In this document: piece by piece, positions 14,061-25,889 of the stretch
Position numbering within the stretch: the stretch's first letter is position 1
Layout: each line of letters starts with the position of its first letter
Source: Viscum album
Lineage: Eukaryota; Streptophyta; Magnoliopsida; Santalales; Viscaceae
Direction: 5' to 3'
NCBI GenBank assembly: GCA_963277665.1
Contig: OY728121.1
Location: 1,657,242,062-1,657,306,061 of the forward strand
DNA length: 64,000 nt
Position numbers and translations under genes: made by a program
Notes under the pieces: model-generated
What the model was told of the DNA's origin: nothing
Databases searched by the model: none
The model's input: the letters and a program-made list of their open reading frames with translations, nothing else

Positions 14061-14489
14061 GGGAAATAATTTTGTTATGACTGTTGAGTGAGAGGTTGGA
14101 GCAGGTGGAGAGGGACTATACCTAATCCAGATTAGATCTATTATGGAATAAGTGATAGTCTTGGCTCTTATAATGGATGAAGCAGTATCATATAATTTTC
14201 CTCTAGTGGTGGACCTTTATCCGGGTTTTTTTTTGGATTAATGTTCAAGACACCCTCTGATGAGAGGAATCGACATTCTGATAGTACTCACACATAGAAA
14301 TTAACCTATATCAATTATACCATAACATATGTAACTGATTTAGTTGAAATAAATCAATTTAATACTCAAATATTTTTAGGAAAATGGATTTATCAGACTG
14401 CTCAAATATCCCTTGGGTGATTGGGTGTGTTTTCTAAGAAAAAAATGGTAATATTAGGTTGTGTGTAGACTAATGGAAGAGGAAATAGG

Positions 14490-14812
14490 TAACTTTGAAG
14501 AATCAATACCCATTACCAAGTATTGATGACTTATTTAACATGTTTTGGGGATCTCCATGGTTCTCTAAAATTGATTTATGGTTATGGTACCACCATCTTT
14601 GGGTTAGTGAATATGATATTCCTAAGACAACATTCAGGAGTATATATAGAATGTATGAGTATCTTTTCATGCCTTTGGGGATGAAAAATGACCCTATAGT
14701 GTTCATGGATCTCATGAATATTATATTCCATACATATCATGACTCCTTCATTTACAACCTATTATATATAACACATTATACATGTATTCCATTAAACATG
14801 AGATTTTATTGA
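14490..14812 (+). pseudogene. Element A reverse transcriptase relic
   Basis: Open stretch of 105 codons with clear gypsy RT motifs in order: YPLPSIDDLF, WFSKIDLWLWYHHL, DIPKTTFRS and FMDLMN. The FIDD polymerase motif expected next is missing; the frame instead reads FIYNLLYIT. It has therefore lost its catalytic aspartates or is frameshifted there. Confidence 0.85.
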
Positions 14813-15189
14813 GTATACTTTTAGCATATTGAATTTATTCCAAAATTTCAAAGTGTAACTATTATATTCAAAAGTTATAGTTCCTTGGGCACGTATAATA
14901 TGTGGTGGGAACTTATGTGGACCCAAAGAAGGTTTAGGTCGTAATATATTGGTATTATACCAAGAATGTTTTTGAGATATGTAGATTCCTTTGTTTGGAT
15001 TGGTACTGTATCTAGTTCACGCATGAATTCTCCTATTTTCCAACACCTTTGACTGGGCTCATAAATAATGGAGTAATGTTCAATTCAATATATTAGTGTG
15101 AGGATGTGTTCCTAGATATAAATAAAAGATTTACAAAAACCTCAATTAATTAATTTCTAGTGGTTAGAATTTCAAATGAGGTTCATTAT

Positions 15190-15480
15190 GATGCCTAAGG
15201 TTTTTATTTTAGTGTTGTATTTAAGAAAAGAAATCAGGTAGTAACCTATGGTTCATTTCATCTATAACCCCATGAGATAAAGTACATAACTCCTAACTTG
15301 GAGTTGGTAGTTATTGTACACACTCTAAAGTGTTGGAGACATTATCTCTTTAGTGAGAGGTTTATTGTTTACATGGACTAAAATATCCTTTGATATATCT
15401 CCTCTATGTGGGATTTCAATATGATGTAGATGCATTGGGTTGGGTATCTACAAAAAATTCTACATTGATATGGCCTATGA
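15190..15480 (+). pseudogene. Element A RNase H relic
   Basis: The reading contains VVTYGSFHL, PHEIKYITPNLELV and LKCWRHYLFSERFIVYMD. These match the RNase H wording of plant gypsy elements ([29 protein letters not shown]). It has several internal stops. Confidence 0.75.
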
Positions 15481-15899
15481 TCTATGTAAAGGAAATTTCA
15501 TTATAAATTCTCTTATTATAAAAATACTGGTGATGTAAGAGTTTTGAGAGTAGCCATCACAGGAGGAATAACATCTGATGAGTTTCAGAGTGAAGTGGCT
15601 AGTGAGTGTATCACATGATCATGGTGTTATGACATGTTCACCTTTAGTTCTCGGATATTCTTTAGTAGACCATGTGAAAGAGATCCAAAATTATGAACCC
15701 AATCTTTTGATGATGTAATAATTCTTGATGGGAAATGAATCTATCATAGGGTGGTCCTTAAATCATGGAGATGTGATCAATAACTATGGGTGGGTTTTAT
15801 GAAAAAATTCTTATGGGAGGAGGTGATGAGATACCCTCATGCATTGATATGGGTAGTATACCCAGGGTTGATGAATATGTACTGTGACATCTGATGTCA

Positions 15900-17070
15900 G
15901 TTTTAGTGGCAATGTTTGAATGGGGACATCATTTGTTTTGTTTAATGATGCCTTACAAACAATAGGGTATATTTTGAGCATCAACTTCCTAGTGTTTTTT
16001 TATACACTTCCAATGACTATGTGTAAGCTGGAAGAAATAAAGATAGTCTTTTTGTTAGATTACCTAGGCTCCAAAGGAGTTGTGATACCATTTGGGGGAT
16101 AGTTTATTGGTTGATAAAAGTGGATAATTTCTTACAAATATAAGAGACTCACTCTCTAGATTAGTTGGGAAAGTTATATATTCAATAGATTTTATGATTT
16201 ATGGGAGTGAATTACAATATCACATCAGAAATTGAGGTTTATTTTATGTCATGGTTTTCAAAAGGTTTGCACAATGCCTTTGGAAATCCGTTAAAACTGA
16301 GTACGATGTATCATCCACAGATCATTGGAAAATAAAATGGGAAAATTTAGATCTTTAGGAAATTCATCGGCAATATGTAATATACTTAAATGGAATGTAA
16401 GATGATCATCTATCCTTGGTATAGTTTTTATAAAATAGTAGTTTATAAGATTCAATTTAGATGGAACCTTTTGACGTTCTATATGGTTAACCATGTTGCT
16501 CACCACTTTTTTGGAATAAGGTGAGTAAAGAAGATATTATGGGGATGATCTTGTAACATGAGAAATATGAGAGAGTGTAATTTATTTGGAATCATTTGGT
16601 TACCACAAAGAGTGTAATGTGATCATATGCTTATACGAGGTGGTGATTATTGGAGTTCACTATTTGCGATCGGGTTTTCGTATGCATGACTCCTAAATTT
16701 GGGATTTGATGGATATGGAAGTATGGGATGTCAGAACAAAGGTATTTTGGAACATTTCATATTATCGATCATATCAAGATAGTAGTTTACCATTTGAATC
16801 TTACTCCATGATATCAAGGTCTTAATGATGTGTTTTATGTCTCTCATCATTAGAGGTACATGACCAATCATACACATGGGATCAACTATAAAGATGTTGA
16901 GCTATAGGTAGATGCATCATTTAAGGAGAATATAGTGTGGATAATATAATAAAGATGGATGGTGTTTTATGGAAATAAGGTGGCACATTTTTGAGTCTTA
17001 TGGAAGCATATAAAGGTTTAGCAAGAGACATAGGAATGAGAATATGATGTATGAGATCAATGGACTGAAG
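15900..17070 (+). pseudogene. Element A integrase C-terminus and chromodomain relic
   Basis: The integrase core is barely readable (MTMCKLEEIKIVF near 16015-16055; CIIHRSLEN near 16305-16330, where YHPQTDG is expected). The C-terminal module is clearer at 16745-16910: FHIIDHIKIVVYHLNLTP, DVFYVSHH and INYKDVEL, equivalent to the GPF, VAYRLALP and VFHVSML region. Chromodomain wording (VLWKHIKV) lies at about 17000-17030. Chromodomains of this class bind histone marks and steer integration to heterochromatin; that is family knowledge. Confidence 0.7.
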
Positions 17071-17131
17071 TGTTTTAATGGGAAATCTAGAGACACTTAT
17101 TAAGGATGATAAGTACCTGTAGGGGGATAAT

Positions 17132-19738
17132 TGTAACATAAATATATTTATAAACCCCATTTAGAAATAATTTATAAGTCTCTTGATGTGAAAATTTAAT
17201 AATTTAAAATTATATTTTATTCTTCTGTAGACCCAATGTCCTGCATAATGATAAACGCCTTTGACGAAACATAGCCAGGTTTTTGGAAGATTTATAATGG
17301 TAACTCATTATTTTTAAGGGTTATGTATGGGTGAAAACTCTACATGTAAGAGTATGTCTACGTTACATAATGGTAATTTAATCTATTCCAGGTTTTTATA
17401 AAAGAAATTGTTATTTTTCAAAGGTTGCATAAGGGTATCCCAACCAGCATGTAAGGATAGGTTAAAGCTATGTAAAGGTAACTCCTAATTTCTAAATAAT
17501 GTGTAAGGTTAATCCAAAAATCTCTAAGGGTATGTATAAATTAAAGACCTATATATGGGTAAGAGTCCTTACCCTCACCTGAAATCTATGAACTATGTAA
17601 GGGTACAACCATGTTACCCTTACCTGACACCATTTTGTGTATAAAGGTAGTATTTTTTTCGTGTTTTTCAATTTTTCTACCCAAATCAAACATGAAATGT
17701 GTTTTAATGATTTTAAATCATAAAATCATAGTAAATACATTATTTTACCTATTTAAAATTCATAAATAATATTTTTTAATATTTTAAATGATTTTATTTA
17801 AATATTAAATTAAAAGTGAAATTAAATAGTGATTTATAATTTAGGGATTCAATGCTGTAAACCAGAATGCAATATGATTTTGTTAAAAATAAACAAAGAT
17901 TATAATTCCATTGATTTTATTATCATCTTCAGTCTAGGTAGTATGAAACTCATTAATAAAATAACTAAATAATTTTCCTCAATCAATCCGTGTTCTTCTT
18001 ATAGTTTCTATATGTGGGAAAACTATCTCTCTCTCTCTCTCTCCTTTTTTCATTGGTGCTACATTTCTAAAAGATAATTTCCAAGTATCCTTTTTGAAGT
18101 AAAATTTTTAAAATAAGTTTTCCCAATATTTTTTGGGAAATATTTAGGAATCCTTAAAAGTGTAATAACCATAATTATCATAGGATAATGAATAACTATC
18201 ATGTGATTAAATCAGGTTCATTATTGACAGTTAATATATCATTACATGTTGAATTTATAATTATTATTTAAGAAATAAATTGTTATCTATGAATTAAATT
18301 AATAAATTTTAAATTATCTAAGGGATAGAAATTATTATAAAATGTGGTTTTTTAATAATTTTAATTGGTTCTAGGAATCCTTGGCGAGTGGTTTGAACTA
18401 AATAATAAACGGATGTGATTTGGGTGAAAATTACTTGACTAAACATGATGATGATGTTGAAAACATTGACATAGGTAGTTTCATACCTTATAGCAGCCTT
18501 GAAAATAGTTGTAGGCATGATATGATGATATGTTCTTATGTTCAAGAGACCAAGTTTCAGTATGATCACTTATGTTTGTGTCTATGTATATTAGTATCAT
18601 GTTTATTATGTTATAATGTTCTTTTTTAAGATATGACCTTTATGTGGTTTGGTTCACAGCTGGTAGAACCTCTGTTTTTCATGTTCAAGTTGATAGGTGG
18701 CGTAGACAAACTTGGTTATCCCCTTAGAGTGTGTGGGTGGACAATGTGATGATTTTCCCCAAATCCATAAATTAGGTTCACATGTGGTATGATGATTTAT
18801 ATAGAGTCATGAATTGGTTTAACTTGTGATTTTCCATAAAGAAAGGTGTTTGTGGTGTTCTATAAAGATGAAGCATGCTTGTAATTAAAGGTGGATATAG
18901 GGGTTGTTCCTTAAAGAAAAATTGTGATTGGCATTAAAGGTGAATAGAATCACTTGACATGACCTTGGTCATGAAATTGACAAAAAATATGGTGACTTTT
19001 TTCCAAAGATATGAAGCATGTACCTTCAGGATTTTGTGATAGCTAGGTTAGTGCACGACTTCTTGGAACATGATTTTAGGATGTTTCTTGAACAATATTT
19101 TTATTATCATTTCATACACTGATATACATTTTAACTCAAGTTAATGATGCACTGGTGGTTCTGTACATTATTTATAATCACACACTTTATGGGAATATTT
19201 ATGCACATGGATACTTTATGATCTGATATACAAGAAATGGAAATGTCCAAGTGACATCGATCTTGTAGGTGGGGCATAGTGCTTAAAGGAAAAATTGGGA
19301 AAAGATCTAGAGTTACTACACAGTAATTTGCATACTTATTAGACTTTCTCAAAATTTGGTTTGACCTTCCACATTGGGGGTCCTTATTTATTTTCTATAT
19401 AAATTTTCAAATTTTCCATGTCATTTGTAGATAATTTATTATTTACTACACTATGTTATCTTGTGGTATTATTTTAGGATTGTATTTATTGTTATTGAAA
19501 GTATAATCTCCCCATTAATGATGTTTGTGCCCTAACTCCTATTTGATAACCTATTGTGTATAGGGAGAAGGGCATGAGGCTATTTGACACTCTCACTCAA
19601 TTTCAGTGATTTGGTTTGGGGAGTTACAAATTCACAATTCTACAACATTATTACGATATACCCATGACACCACCACCGAAATATTTGAAGGGTCTACATG
19701 TACTCCACACCATGATATTACTACCCCATGTAACAGAC
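17132..19738 (+). repeat. Right LTR of element A, 3'-truncated
   Basis: Begins TGTAACATAAAT directly after a purine tract (AGGGGGATAA at 17121-17130), the classic PPT-LTR junction. It follows the left LTR to GTAACAGACCT at 19730-19740 and then switches abruptly to minus-strand D pol. About 490 bp present in the left LTR (12070-12556) is absent. A (TC)n run lies at 18027-18043. Confidence 0.8.
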
Positions 19739-19739
19739 C

Positions 19740-20560
19740 TAATGGTCCCATAATATATAGAGACATTGATATAGGATTAAACTTAGTTTGTGGATACATA
19801 AAAAAATAAATACCTCATCATGGGGGTATCACCACAACCACATTGGGTAATACATCTAGGTACCATAATTCATTTATTTTATGTATCCAACAATAACCCT
19901 AACAACTAATTAAACTGAAGTACTTCAAAAAAATTCTTTTATATGATTTATTTGGTCCACTTTATAAGCTAAAAACATAATTATATTATCAATAAATACC
20001 ATCACGAACCAATATAAAAACCTATAAAACATTGAATTGATTAGTCATGGGAACATGATTGGGAAATTCATATCATTTAATGGTATCACAATGAACTTTT
20101 GATTCCCATAATGACATCTGGAAGTAGTATTTGGGATATTCACATCCTTTTCATATATCTAATGATATCCAAATATAAATTGATTATTGAGAACCTTGTA
20201 GCCCCATTAAACAAATCAAACAAGTCATCAATCCATGGGATATGATAATGGTTTTTTATGGTAACCTGAATCAAATGATGATAATTGAAACACATCTGTA
20301 GATAGCCATCACCATCATTGAAAAAATAAATGTTGTTCCCCAAGGTGATACACTAGATTGAATGAATTATCTCTACATAAGATCATCAATCAAAATCCAT
20401 AACATTCACAGCTCATAAGGTTCCATAATATATAGAGACATTGATATAGGATGAAACATAGTTTTTGGATACATAAAAAAATAAATACCTCGTCACGGGG
20501 GTATGACCACAACCACATTGGGGAATACATCTAGGTACTTTTCTACAATTATGGGTGTCA
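19740..20560 (-). pseudogene. Ty3/gypsy protease-RT linker and RT relic, minus strand
   Basis: Minus-strand gypsy pol, probably the upstream part of the D element at 7250-9455. At 20420-20550 the linker before RT reads YLDVFP, then HPISMSLYIMEPYEL, matching DVFP and PISxxPYRMAPxEL. RT follows at 20140-20343 (LQMCFNYHHLIQVTIKN, IDDLFDLFNGA). A FIDD-type motif (VMVFIDNIIMF) lies near 19960-20000. The linker is present a second time at 19741-19862, out of order, next to the truncated LTR of element A. Multiple stops. Confidence 0.8.
19741..19862 (-). repeat. 122-bp duplicate of the pol linker, copy 2
   Basis: Nearly identical to 20419-20541; both share CATAATATATAGAGACATTG and ACATAAAAAAATAAATACC. 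In pol this segment should occur only once, upstream of RT, so this copy is a local duplication or a fragment of a second related element. Confidence 0.85.
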
Positions 20561-20935
20561 CCATATGTAGGAACCCATAAATTGTGGAGGTATTATTTTA
20601 TTTAAAAATATTGTTTCAATTCCTTAAAGGGGGTTAGTGGAATGTTTACTTGATGTATAAATAATCTCAGTAGTGTCCCATGGGTTTAGGACCAGAAATA
20701 AGGTGAAAAAGGCCATTATGAGTATGTTGCCTGGTTTGTGCATGGTTAGGAAAAACCGTGAAGGTGTGAGAAAATCCATGAAGCCTTGGATAGAGGCTTC
20801 CCACATGGTGTATCATGGTTTATCAAAATTTAACACCCAATCATCCAAGATTAATTTCCCTTTGAATAATGCAGTAGCTTGCGTTGTACACAACTTGGAG
20901 TTTTAACACACCATGACCAATCAAAGTAGATGTTA
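20561..20935. other. Unassigned segment with an 77-codon ORF
   Basis: A segment less AT-rich than its surroundings holds a 77-codon open frame on the plus strand (20673-20906, beginning MSHGFRTRNKVKKAIM, rich in basic residues). I recognise no domain. It lies just upstream of minus-strand D pol, so it might be a gag-protease region read on the wrong strand, or an inserted fragment. No support for a real gene. Confidence 0.2.
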
Positions 20936-21186
20936 TGAAAAGTAATACCCACTTTTTAAAATTTTATAAATTTTATTTTTTAAAATGGACTTCATTTTTT
21001 TATTCGAAATATTAAAATTATCTTAGGGTAAATTTTTGGTATTTTTCTGAAAACATTCAATTTTTGATGAATATTGAAACAAAAACTGTGTTATTGTTTA
21101 AAACCGACTTTTTATTTAAGTAATTAGTTATTTTATTTTAATTTATTTTAGGTCAAAATATATACATAATAACTATATATGTTCAA
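20936..21186 (+). repeat. LTR fragment related to elements B and C
   Basis: Resembles the middle of the C right LTR around 28040-28130 (TTAGGGTAAATTTTTGGTATTTT against TTAGGGATAATTTTTGAGATTTT). It is followed by sequence that looks like an LTR start. It may be an older LTR piece beside the C insertion. Confidence 0.4.
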
Positions 21187-24100
21187 TGTAATTCATTGGA
21201 GTCATTATATAATAATTTTAGATATACATAATTTTATTGAACTTTTTACCGTCTTTTACCCACCTTCTAGGAGCATTTGAAAATTTGCATAAAACATAAT
21301 TTTACCACTTCTGTTAGTTGAATTTTAAAAATCTGAGAGACATAGTTGATATCAGTAAGTAAAATTTGGTTCAATAATATGAAAATAATTTTCTATGAAT
21401 AGTAACTTTTGACTATTATTTATCACGGTTAAAAGTAAATATGGTAATTAAGTGTAAAAAAGATATCACAATTACCCTAAAACATTTAAAAATTCTATTA
21501 GATAAGTTTTATTAGACCAAAAGAACCTTATGAATAAAATATAATCTTTTTTTCTCCACTTGGATTATATTATCACATTTATTATTATTTTTTTAGATAA
21601 AAGTTAAAAGTGTTAAATTCAAAGTTTAATAACTAAATCATTTTTAATATAGGGTTACACAAAATTTAAATTCAACTATAAATATTTATTAGAAATATAA
21701 AACTATTTCCTACATAATGGTATTTTATTTATAATTTTTAGACATTAAATAATTTAATTTATTTATGACACAATGATGATACAGTAATTACCTTATTAAT
21801 GAAATATTAAAATTATTGATATTATAAATATCCAAATAAATGTAAATTGATACTTCTGATAAATTTCAAAAATTTTCTAGATTAACATGAAATGTTAGGC
21901 TTGATTGAATAAAAAAAATTTGAACTAATTATGTTGTTTTGATTTTCAAAAAACCAAATACTAAATAGTGTCAAAATTGACATAATTGAGTTTTTAAAAA
22001 AAATCAATATTATTAAATGATATAATATTCCTAAAAATATAAGGTTAGGAAAAAGTACTTTTATATGGTGATATATATTAATAATGAACCACTTGGAGTT
22101 CTCTTGGCTTGTTATAGTTAGTTTATTTACAATATAATATAAAAACACAAAGAGAATGGTAAATGTCAAACTATTTAAATAAGAGTTAAATCTAAATGAT
22201 GAGGTTAATATGGTGACCTAAACCTATCTAAAACCTATTGGTTGAGAGTTTTTTGATCCATCCCCACCTTATCCTCTAAATAAATCATTTTTGAGCCATT
22301 AGAAACCGAAAAATATTTTATTATAAAATAATATTTCAAGCTTTTCCTAAATTGACCATCACATCTATTATAAAAGGGAACTTCCCCTTCTCATAAATTC
22401 ACACCTCCAAAGCCATCTGGCTTGGCCAAAACCTTCTCCAATATCATCCCAACTTCCCTCAAATCAACATAGAGTCCTTACTTGGATCAAAAATCCAACC
22501 TATGGATCTCCTTTGATCAACTCCAAAGGAAACACCCGGAGAATAGATAATAATTTCACCACCCACTATCAAGTCCTTTTCTTCTTCCACTTCCTATTTC
22601 TTTGTTCTTTACATAAAAAAATAATAAATCAAGTACCTCCTACATAATTTTATTTAATTAGAAATTCGTTACAACCATATTCTTTATTCTATCCATCCTA
22701 TAATTGACAAAGTCACCATATGTGCATACATACGGCTTGTCGTCTCCACGTCGTGGTGTAGTTTGTTATTAAAACACGTCATTATTTTGTATGGGTATAA
22801 TAATGAGTATTACTTATGTAAATATTAAATATAAAATGTTAATTATTCTGTATATATGATATACCATCCAATTATATAATATTTTACCATCAATATAATG
22901 ATATTGTCGCTCGTGCGTACGTACGAATTACTATCTCCACAAACGCGATAAGATTCATTTGCCATCATAATAATTCAAGAATAATTTTCATTTTATGATT
23001 AAAAACAATGTTTATGAGCATTATATCATTCTGCATATGAATCAAATAAATCCTATCCATAACAAACATGTCTTATGTAACCAATCATATAAAGGAAAAT
23101 GAATTAGTTAACACCCAAAACGATTATACTACTGAAATATTATTAACAAATAAATATTAGAAGATCATATATGATATCATATTTATGAAAATAGTTCTTG
23201 TATAATTTAATAACAAATATTTAACTATTATACATGAGTTTAATGTACCCTCAGCCAAGGAAAAGTACAATATAAGGGTTAATTTCACAATCTCTTCATT
23301 ATCCGAGGTTGTTTATATATGAGTATCTACTGGGACGTCTTTATCATCAACATCCGTGTTTCTTAAAAATATATTTCAAAACATTTTTTCTATTTCCTAA
23401 ACTATAGTTTAAATTCATTTATAAGCTTTTTTGACTTTTTGTAAAAATTTTATAAAGGAATCTTTTCGTCGTTTTCCAAATAAGGTCCTTTACGACCTTT
23501 TCGACAAAATTAATGAAATATTGTTTTTTAACTTATACGGCGGGTGAGGCTATTTTCTGCCATTATAACACCTTATAAGATTCCCTTAAAAGATTATAAG
23601 AATATTTTCAAAACAAATATTTTATTTTATTATTACATCACTTCTAAATGATTTCAAAATAGAAATAGATATATCTCTCAAAAAGTTTTGATATTATCTA
23701 TGTCCACATCCTTTGATAGATTTTAAACTTGTTTGAAGTTGATTTATTATGATACAAAAAATCCATATTGTATTGAAGATTTTTTGATATGTTTGACTGT
23801 GGATGTGTTTTTTTACACCATTCATGGTTTATGGATAATGTATTGACAATTCATATGCTAGTTTTAATATGAATGATTATGTTATGTTTAAACCTTTTCA
23901 TATGGGAAATGCATTGGACTTAGTAAATGATGGGTGGAGCTCGCTATAGCTCCTCAATCCATCGATAGGTCTCATGAGACAAAATAGTATCTTGGCACAA
24001 GGCCTTGACAAAATCTTATTTGTAGTCTAGGAACAAGGCCTTGACTATGTGGTTATGAAGTCTGGCATTAGGCATTCCATCATTATAAAATTGTCTATTT

Positions 24101-24561
24101 ATATTGCATGTGATTATTAGACTGGTAGAATATCCATGTGAATAGGTAAATGGAATTATTTGATTTATATTGGCCATATTATCCATAATTTTATGTTTAA
24201 AAGTATTATGTTTCAGTCTTATATATTTCCATAATTGTTTATGATTATTTATGAATGCTTCTGCTATATTGTTTTCCTTGCTGAGCATTTGAGCTCACCC
24301 CTTTCTTTATTTTATTTTTCCCAAGATGTGAAGAAATATTATATGGAAGACCTGTAGGTATAGGATATGGATATAAGTGTGTTCAATGGGGACAAAATCT
24401 TATTGATGTTTTTATTTCATCATGTAATGCAATACTTATGAATGTATCTAATACTTCCAAGGCTACTAAATTGATCTGTCTTTCAGGATGTGATTCCTTG
24501 TATCATGAAAATGTTATGTAATAATTCACTGAATATGGGTAACTGGGGTTGAGTTTCTATA
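21187..24561 (+). repeat. Left LTR of element C
   Basis: The 3' end is well placed by the PBS two bases on. The 5' end (TGTAATTCATT) is a candidate only, judged from the distance to AAAAATCTGA and the CAGTAA motif shared with element B. Near the end, CAATCCATCGATAGGTCTCATGAGAC (23956-23981) pairs with a similar string at 29696-29722 in the right LTR. No gene in this stretch. Confidence 0.6.
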
Positions 24562-24562
24562 G

Positions 24563-24575
24563 TTGGTATCATAGG
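24563..24575 (+). other. Primer binding site of element C
   Basis: Reads TTGGTATCATAGG, matching 11 of 13 bases of the initiator tRNA-Met PBS TTGGTATCAGAGC, right after the LTR end. Confidence 0.75.
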
Positions 24576-25030
24576 AAGTTTAGTAAAAACCTTGGAAACT
24601 AGATTTAGAAAAACTCTGATTAGAGAACACTACCCTAAGATCGAACTTGAGAATTAGTATAGAAGAACTTCCTAGAATTTTGGTACTATAGAGATTTTGT
24701 GAGTTTTCCAAGAAATACATCTCTGTCTAGATACAAGTAGGTAGAGGTAGCTCTGGCAAAGATATACCTAGGGGTAAAACCTGAAAACACTGCATTGATC
24801 TTGACTTGAACGGGAACGGGTGCATGACAACGGGTCTTGCTGCACTCTTGGTTACGACACTCCTGGGGGATATGCTTAGGATAATTATCATTTTTTTAAA
24901 AACCATTATGAAGGGTTTATCAGTATATAACTCCTCAAAGAATTTTTTTTAGAATTATGGATTATATCCATAAACTGTTCAATTTATGTTAAGTGTTTTA
25001 CATGTTTGTAATTATGTATTGTGATACAAA
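24576..25030 (+). other. Element C leader and deletion junction
   Basis: The leader 24705-24870 matches the leader of element B at 47570-47745: ACATCTCTGTCTAGATA, AGGGGTAAAACCTGAAAACA, and ACACTCCT followed by GGGGATATGCTT. Gag should start a few hundred bases further on, but the frame resumes at RT instead. The deletion lies between about 24890 and 25047. Confidence 0.7.
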
Positions 25031-25046
25031 AACTAATCAAATGTAT

Positions 25047-25860
25047 GTCATTATTTAGAGTATCTAAGGAATATATTGATTATTTTTTGGTAGTATTCAT
25101 TGATGATATTTTGGTGCATTCTAAAGCCTACGATGACCACGAGAATCACTTTTGGATAATTTTTTAGACTCATGGAAGGAAAGAGTTATATGGTAAATTT
25201 AGAAAGTGTGAATTTTGTCTTTAGGAAATTTATTTTCATGGCCATATTATCTATCAGGATGGAATCTAAGTTGGTATTGTAAAGTCAAAGGAAATCCAAG
25301 AATTTCCAACACCAATTAACATAACTAAGGTTCATAGTTTCATTGGTTTAACAAGTTACTATCACAATTTTGTACAGAAAGTTTCTTAATTGGATTACAT
25401 GTTAACCAAAATAACACATAAATGGATAAAGTTTTTATAGAAATAAGTATATACTGAATGTTTTGAAGAATTGATTATAAGATTAGTCATTTCTCTGATT
25501 TCCACTCCTCTATTCGGAAATGACGTGTTTTTGATATTCAATGATTAATTGAAGAAAACAATGGGTTGTGTCCTTATGAAAAATTATAATGTTATTACAT
25601 ATGCATCAAGGAAGTTTACTATTCATGAACAAAACTATCCAACTCATGATCTTGAGTTTACAGCTGTAATATTTTCTCTAAAGATATGGAGAGACTGTCT
25701 ATATAGTGAAATATTAGAGATATATACAGATCACAAGAGATTGAAATACCCCTTTACATAGAATGAAATCAACAATAGGAAACTTTTATGGCTTGAGTTA
25801 CCTAAAGAATATTATTTATCAATACACTACCACCCATGAAAAGAAATTAAGGTCGCATAT
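25047..25860 (+). pseudogene. Element C RT C-terminal part and RNase H relic
   Basis: Starts within RT: RVSKEYIDYFLVVFIDDILV, with FIDD intact at about 25096-25107. The RT connection follows (INITKVHSFIGLTSYYHNF, about 25315-25370). RNase H is in an open 70-codon stretch at 25549-25761 ([20 protein letters not shown], then IYTDHKRL). In-frame stops separate these pieces. Confidence 0.85.
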
Positions 25861-25889
25861 GCACTAAGATAGAATGATCATGGACATTT

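Larger units (their letters stand above)
9456..19738 (+). mobile_element. Ty3/gypsy chromovirus A, degenerate, plus strand
   Basis: Element with two long diverged LTRs (9456-~12556 and 17132-19738) flanking gag, protease, RT, RNase H, integrase and chromodomain relics. It sits inside the minus-strand D pol, interrupting it just upstream of the SFLGLAGYYRR-like motif. The right LTR lacks about 490 bp at its 3' end and abuts a D fragment. I saw no convincing target-site duplication, as expected if that end was rearranged. All domains contain stops, so it cannot be autonomous. Confidence 0.8.

Noticed and set aside
21882..22169. Hydrophobic 95-codon minus-strand ORF
   Set aside because: Lies in the left LTR of element C, low complexity and AT-driven; no motif.
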